Below the pieces are notes generated by a model, which did not search any database, was not told the DNA's origin, and worked only from the letters and a program-made list of their open reading frames with translations. Below are positions 60,934-64,000 of a stretch of 64,000 nucleotides of DNA, piece after piece. This stretch comes from Variovorax boronicumulans (GTDB lineage Bacteria > Pseudomonadota > Gammaproteobacteria > Burkholderiales > Burkholderiaceae_C). How positions within the stretch are numbered: the first letter of the stretch is position 1; the number at the start of each line of letters is the position of its first letter. The position numbers and the translations under genes were made by a program. The DNA lies in contig NZ_JAUSSG010000002.1 of assembly GCF_030812215.1 (NCBI RefSeq), positions 310,001 through 374,000 of the forward strand, given 5' to 3'.

Positions 60934-62637
60934 TCAGTTCAACCCCGCCACCGGGTAGCGCCGCCACCCGGGCTCCGCATGGCGCTGGCCGTGCCCAAAG
61001 ATGTAGCCGAGCACTTCGCGCGGGTCGGAGAGCTTGTCGGGGTTGTTCTTCTTCCATGCCTCGAAGCCGGCTTTCAGCGCCGGCTCTTCTTCCAGCATCC
61101 GGTGCGCCGTGTCTTCGAACACGTAGGCCGAGAAGTTCTCTTTCTTTTCGAGCACGCTGTTGAAGAAGCCCCAGCGGAAGAAGCTGTCGTGGGCTTCGGG
61201 TTCGAGCGTCTCGACGATGTAGCGGGCCTTGGGCTGGTCGAGCGAAATCCACACGTCGCCGGCGCGTGCGTGAATGGTTTCGGTGTGCGGAACGAGCTGC
61301 ACTTCGTCATGGAACATGTGCCCTTCGTATGGGCCGGGGCGTGGGGCCGCGCGCTGGATGCGATAGACGCGGGCGCTCTCGAAGACCTCGTCCTGTGCCA
61401 ACCGTCGAAACAGCACGCCGTTCCATTCCAGCCGTTCGATCACTTCGCGCCAGGCCTGCGGAACCAGATAGGCCTTGGGCGCGCTGGCCACGGCGTCTTC
61501 CACGAAGCGGTCGAAGTACGGGATGTCTTTTTCCCAAGGCTGGTTGCGGTCGTAGGCAAGGCGCTGGTAGTTGCCCAGGCTGCTCGGCGAGTAGACCGCC
61601 TCGTACCCCTTGAAGCGAAAGCTGTTCGGCCGGCTCTGGTCGGAGCGCCAGGACAGCGGCCACTGCGCCTGCTGTGCGGCACCCGCCTTGGCCTCGTTGC
61701 GAAGCGCCTGGATCTCCGCCGCGTGCGCCACAGTGAAATCCAGCACCACCTCGACCAGCGTCCGCATCGCCGCGACCCGGTCGGCGTAGGGCTTGAGCAT
61801 GTGCGTCTCGGGCATGAAGCCGATGGTGTGATGCAGCGCCGCGTAGCCGGTGGAAAAGCGTGGCGTATCGAGGAAGTCGGCAATGCCGTCGTCGGGTGTC
61901 TCGGCCACGCAGTTCACGTACGGGCAGGTGGGCCATCCGCGCTCGCCCATGCCGCCGTAGATCGCCGGCAGCATGCGGCCGCGCAGGAACTGGCCGAGGC
62001 CGCCGCCGAGCTTGTCGGGCTGGGTCGGGATCAGCGTCATCGTGTAGGCGTAGTCGGCACCGTTGGAGGTGTGGGTGTCGACCATCACGTCCGGGTCCCA
62101 CGCGGTGAAGAAGCGGTTGAACACCTGCGCGGCGAGGCTGTCGCACTTGATGAAGTCGCGGTTCAGGTCCAGGTGCCGCGCGTTGCCGCGAAAGCCGAAC
62201 GACTCCGGGCCCAGCTGGTTGACGCGGGATGTGCTTTGCCGGTCGAGGCAGCCGTCCACGTTGTAGACCGGAATGAACAGGAAGACCGTATTGCCCAGCG
62301 CAGCGAGCCGCGCGGGCTCGGTGCAGAAATCGCGCACCAGCGCCATGCAGACGTCGATGCCCTCGGGCTCGCCCGGGTGGATGCCGTTGTCGTTGAAGAA
62401 GACCGGCCGGCCTTGCCGCTGCAAGGTCTCGCGGTCGAACTGCGCATCGGCGGTGACGATGCCCGCGTGCATCGGAATGCCGTTGTCCGAGGTGCCGATC
62501 TGCGTCCACCGCAGCACCGAGGGAAAGTCCTTCGCGAGCCGTTCGTAGAAGGCGACGCATTCGGCCCAGGTGGTGGTCTGGTTGTGGTTGCCGGTTTCGT
62601 AGGGTGTGCGGTACTGGGGGTGTTGCTCGACAGGCAT
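60934..62637 (-). CDS. M14 family zinc metallocarboxypeptidase
   Basis: A 567-residue protein. The zinc ligands are H87 and E90 in [10 protein letters not shown] and H189 in [16 protein letters not shown] (155-162) has the substrate-binding Arg. The C-terminal 250 residues are an added beta-rich region. No signal peptide is seen from ATG 62637. It is divergent from the exported amidohydrolase 79 bp away. Confidence 0.85.
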   Translation of the reverse strand: MPVEQHPQYRTPYETGNHNQTTTWAECVAFYERLAKDFPSVLRWTQIGTSDNGIPMHAGIVTADAQFDRETLQRQGRPVFFNDNGIHPGEPEGIDVCMALVRDFCTEPARLAALGNTVFLFIPVYNVDGCLDRQSTSRVNQLGPESFGFRGNARHLDLNRDFIKCDSLAAQVFNRFFTAWDPDVMVDTHTSNGADYAYTMTLIPTQPDKLGGGLGQFLRGRMLPAIYGGMGERGWPTCPYVNCVAETPDDGIADFLDTPRFSTGYAALHHTIGFMPETHMLKPYADRVAAMRTLVEVVLDFTVAHAAEIQALRNEAKAGAAQQAQWPLSWRSDQSRPNSFRFKGYEAVYSPSSLGNYQRLAYDRNQPWEKDIPYFDRFVEDAVASAPKAYLVPQAWREVIERLEWNGVLFRRLAQDEVFESARVYRIQRAAPRPGPYEGHMFHDEVQLVPHTETIHARAGDVWISLDQPKARYIVETLEPEAHDSFFRWGFFNSVLEKKENFSAYVFEDTAHRMLEEEPALKAGFEAWKKNNPDKLSDPREVLGYIFGHGQRHAEPGWRRYPVAGLN

Positions 62638-62716
62638 CGGGGAAGGCTCCGTTGATCGAAACCGATTCTGCATCGACGATCGCGTGTCTTCCACGGGCAT
62701 CTCGCAAGGAACATCC

Positions 62717-63610
62717 ATGGCTCCCTCCTCTTCCCTCGTTCGCGCCGCGCTCCTGGCCTGCGGCTCGATCCTCGCCGTCGCCGCGCACGCAGCCGACTAC
62801 ACCGGCCCGATCTTCGACGCCCACCTCCACTACAACGAGGAGGCATGGAACGGCAGCAGCGGTCCGTTTCCGCCGCCCGACGCGCTCGCGCGCATGCAGC
62901 GCAACGGCGTGCGCGCCATCGTCGGCAACTCGCGGCCCAACGAAGGCACGCGCACGCTCGCGGCGCTGCGGGAGACGCGCGAAGCCGGCGTCACGGTCGT
63001 GCCCTTCGTGCGCCTTTATCGCAACCGCGCCGACTACACCAACTGGTTCCGCGACGAGACCATCTACGAAATGGTGCAGACCGAGCTCGCGCGCGGCACC
63101 GCCAGCGGCCCCTACCGCGGCATCGGCGAGTTCCACCTCTACGAGAGCGCCAATGCCAACGGCCCGGTCGCCAGGAAGTTGATGGTCCTGGCCGAACAAC
63201 GCCAACTCGCCGTGCTCGCCCACGTGGACGACGAGGCGGTCGACCTGCTGATGGCGCACTCGCCCACGCAAGGCCGCGAGCTGCGGCTGATCTGGGCGCA
63301 CACGGGCATCGGCGGCGCGCCCGTCGCGCGGGTGCGGCAGCTGCTGGAGCGCTATCCGAAGCTGATGGGCGAGCTGTCGTACCGCCCGGGGCTCACCTGC
63401 GAGGGCGGCAAGCTGTGCGCGCCGTGGCGCGAGCTGATCCTGGCGTTTCCCGACCGTTTCCTGGTCGGCTCCGACACCTGGGTCAACCAGCGCTGGAGTT
63501 CCTACGACGAGACCATGCAGGGCTACCGCAACTGGCTCGGCGACCTGCCTCCGGCCGTGGCGCAGCGTGTGGCGTGGGGGAATGCGGCCGGGCTGTTCGG
63601 GGTGCGATAG
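62717..63610 (+). CDS. exported amidohydrolase-family protein
   Basis: A 297-residue TIM-barrel protein. The signal peptide is [33 protein letters not shown] is the metal-binding HxH motif, IGEFHLY and AHVDDEAV and WAHTGIGG supply further ligands, and [12 protein letters not shown] the last Asp. It should hydrolyse a small molecule in the periplasm. AAGGAA precedes the start. Confidence 0.82.
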   Translation: MAPSSSLVRAALLACGSILAVAAHAADYTGPIFDAHLHYNEEAWNGSSGPFPPPDALARMQRNGVRAIVGNSRPNEGTRTLAALRETREAGVTVVPFVRLYRNRADYTNWFRDETIYEMVQTELARGTASGPYRGIGEFHLYESANANGPVARKLMVLAEQRQLAVLAHVDDEAVDLLMAHSPTQGRELRLIWAHTGIGGAPVARVRQLLERYPKLMGELSYRPGLTCEGGKLCAPWRELILAFPDRFLVGSDTWVNQRWSSYDETMQGYRNWLGDLPPAVAQRVAWGNAAGLFGVR

Positions 63611-63725
63611 TCCGACGAAACCAAGGGTTTACCCGAACTCACGGTTACACTGCGCATCACCTTCTTACATGAGCAGTGGGTCCTGTCAGGTTCTGCAGAG
63701 GCTTCAACTGCTCGACACCTGTCCA

Positions 63726-64000
63726 ATGTCCTCCCTGAAAACCTCCCTTCACCGCAGAGACGCGATCAAGCGCTTTGCCGCCGCGGGCGCCGCGCTCGCA
63801 CTCCCCGCCTTCGCCCAGCCCGCACGCATCGTGCTCGGCCAATCCGCCGCGTTCAGCGGCCCCGCAGAGCAACTGGGCCTGCAGATGAACCAGGGCGCGC
63901 GCATCTACTTCGACGCGCTCAACGCCACCGGCGGCGTCAACGGCCGCACCATCGAACTGCGCACGCTGGACGACGGCTATGAGCCCGAGCGCTGCAAGGC
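63726..64000 (+). CDS. LivK-type ABC transporter substrate-binding protein, 5' part
   Basis: The reading frame runs off the window after 91 codons. The N-terminus SLHRRDAIKRFAAAGAALALPAFAQ looks like a twin-arginine signal. RIVLGQSAAFSGPAEQLGLQMNQGARIYFDALNATGGVNGRTI is the typical start of a branched-chain-amino-acid-type binding protein (Peripla_BP_6), and LDDGYEPERC follows as usual. The ligand cannot be told. Confidence 0.85.
   Translation, partial: MSSLKTSLHRRDAIKRFAAAGAALALPAFAQPARIVLGQSAAFSGPAEQLGLQMNQGARIYFDALNATGGVNGRTIELRTLDDGYEPERCK

Overview
The window looks like chromosomal DNA of a high-GC betaproteobacterium of the Comamonadaceae, most like Variovorax. The reasons are the Bug-type solute receptors beside CaiB and LysR genes, a class I phaC-phaA pair with a separate phaB, the overall gene complement, and dense coding with many 4-bp ATGA/GTGA/TTGA overlaps. 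This assignment is inference from gene content. I see no rRNA, tRNA, CRISPR array, insertion sequence or phage genes. Most long antisense ORFs are shadows caused by high GC.

Layout. 1-4.1 kb: two SDR oxidoreductase/AraC regulator divergent pairs arranged as mirror images, with a VOC protein and the start of a saccharopine-dehydrogenase-like gene. 4.2-6.2 kb: a rare fusion of ankyrin repeats, a DUF6891-like region, a WGR domain and an ATP-dependent polynucleotide ligase core. Next to it is a 23-codon ORF ending Cys-Cys-stop. 6.5-10 kb: tandem GNAT, RIO kinase, BtuF-like receptor and SET-domain protein.

10-22 kb (minus strand): a cobalt/cobalamin operon headed by a cobalamin riboswitch whose P1 stem and B12 box can be read directly. 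Gene order is TonB-dependent receptor, PepSY membrane protein, CbiM-like permease, CobW GTPase, CobN, ChlI/ChlD. The ChlI and VWA (ChlD) parts are in different frames. They are joined by an A7 heptamer followed, 6 nt later, by a strong stem-loop, which is a convincing programmed -1 frameshift site. The operon would bring cobalt in and insert it into the corrin ring, and shut off when cobalamin is plentiful.

22-30 kb: small unknown proteins, a YbaL-type antiporter, DctA, PhaB with a clear terminator, a PfpI-like protein, a CinA-type amidase, and an EamA/LysR divergent pair. 30-36 kb: two Bug receptors flank a CoA lyase, a CaiB CoA-transferase and a MaoC-like hydratase, controlled by a divergent LysR. 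These three enzyme families together suggest C5-dicarboxylate (mesaconate/citramalate-type) breakdown. 36-45 kb: glutathione transferases, phaA and phaC, PgeF, a maleylacetoacetate isomerase/FAH-family pair and a Nudix hydrolase.

45-64 kb: envelope and stress genes. They include CreA, an NlpD-like LytM factor lacking catalytic histidines, two small secreted proteins sharing a C-terminal signature, a phospholipase D lipoprotein, AlkB, an ABC exporter, hemerythrin, a pyridoxamine-oxidase-like protein, an EF-hand membrane protein, and a cytoplasmic HtrA-like protease whose ribosome binding site lies inside a long hairpin. The window ends with an epoxide-hydrolase-like protein, lipoproteins, an M14 peptidase, an amidohydrolase and the start of a LivK-type binding protein.
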